From: CAYUNT01 sp964446285
GTDB lineage: Bacteria > Sumerlaeota > Sumerlaeia > SLMS01 > CAYUNT01
Assembly (NCBI GenBank): GCA_964446285.1
Contig: CAYUNT010000012.1
Location: forward strand, 1 to 41,843
Length of the DNA: 41,843 bases
Direction: 5' to 3'
Both the position numbers and the translations under genes were made by a program. The notes beneath the pieces were generated by a model, which worked only from the letters and a program-made list of their open reading frames with translations, had not been told where the DNA came from and ran no database searches. Every line of letters starts with the position of its first letter. The first letter of the stretch is position 1. This document shows positions 41,839-41,843 of the stretch, one piece after another.

Positions 41839-41843
41839 CCTGC

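Overview
The window is a G+C-rich bacterial chromosome segment carrying mostly housekeeping genes, with two clearly different patches: a decayed stretch at about 24.3-26.1 kb and a lower-G+C restriction-modification locus at about 37.4-39.6 kb. No rRNA, tRNA, CRISPR array, transposase or phage gene was seen. The gene mix suggests an uncultured, Gram-negative-like lineage of the PVC/Sumerlaeota/Hydrogenedentota kind: a lipoprotein GH3 glucosidase, an archaeal/eukaryotic-type tRNA methylthiotransferase, a tandem ThyX protein, a DUF2760-Hsp70 pair, a methanol:corrinoid methyltransferase, and many intergenic oligonucleotide repeats. That placement is an inference and is weak.

Left part (1-17.8 kb, all + strand): an EF-hand membrane protein of unknown function; proC, der and rsmA; a GH3 beta-glucosidase; an e-MtaB/CDKAL1-type methylthiotransferase overlapping a tandem-domain ThyX-like gene by ATGA; hrpB; and a DUF2760 gene overlapping an Hsp70-family gene by ATGA. 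Gaps are filled by short oligonucleotide repeats, often as imperfect inverted repeats, with a different family in nearly each gap. One family runs into the der coding region and forms its acidic tail.

Middle (17.8-27.4 kb): pyrE (-), a BaiN/HI0933-type flavoprotein, and pheT without pheS. pheT sits behind a 615-bp leader holding an aromatic-rich small ORF and two hairpins, and so is a candidate attenuator. A winged-helix/DnaD-like gene follows. Next comes a decayed patch with an intact 73-aa gene, the broken remnant of its upstream partner, and a frameshifted ECF sigma factor with an uncharacterised ORF. Then come cysK (+) and a 53-aa single-pass membrane protein (-) that ends in a textbook terminator.

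Right part (27.9-41.8 kb): a GAF-type sensor histidine kinase; a methanol:corrinoid methyltransferase (MtaB) with all three zinc ligands, behind a promoter overlapped by a 14-bp inverted repeat; an exported cyclophilin; and rimO. On the minus strand are carB, a type II-like restriction-modification pair (methyltransferase then putative nuclease, ATGA overlap), and a sodium:solute symporter. Links between genes are mostly basic metabolism: proC and cysK (amino acids), pyrE and carB (pyrimidines), ThyX (dTMP), and der, rsmA, rimO, e-MtaB, hrpB and pheT (translation and RNA). The most interesting items are the MtaB locus, the restriction-modification pair, the divergent tandem ThyX, the pheT leader and the 53-aa protein.
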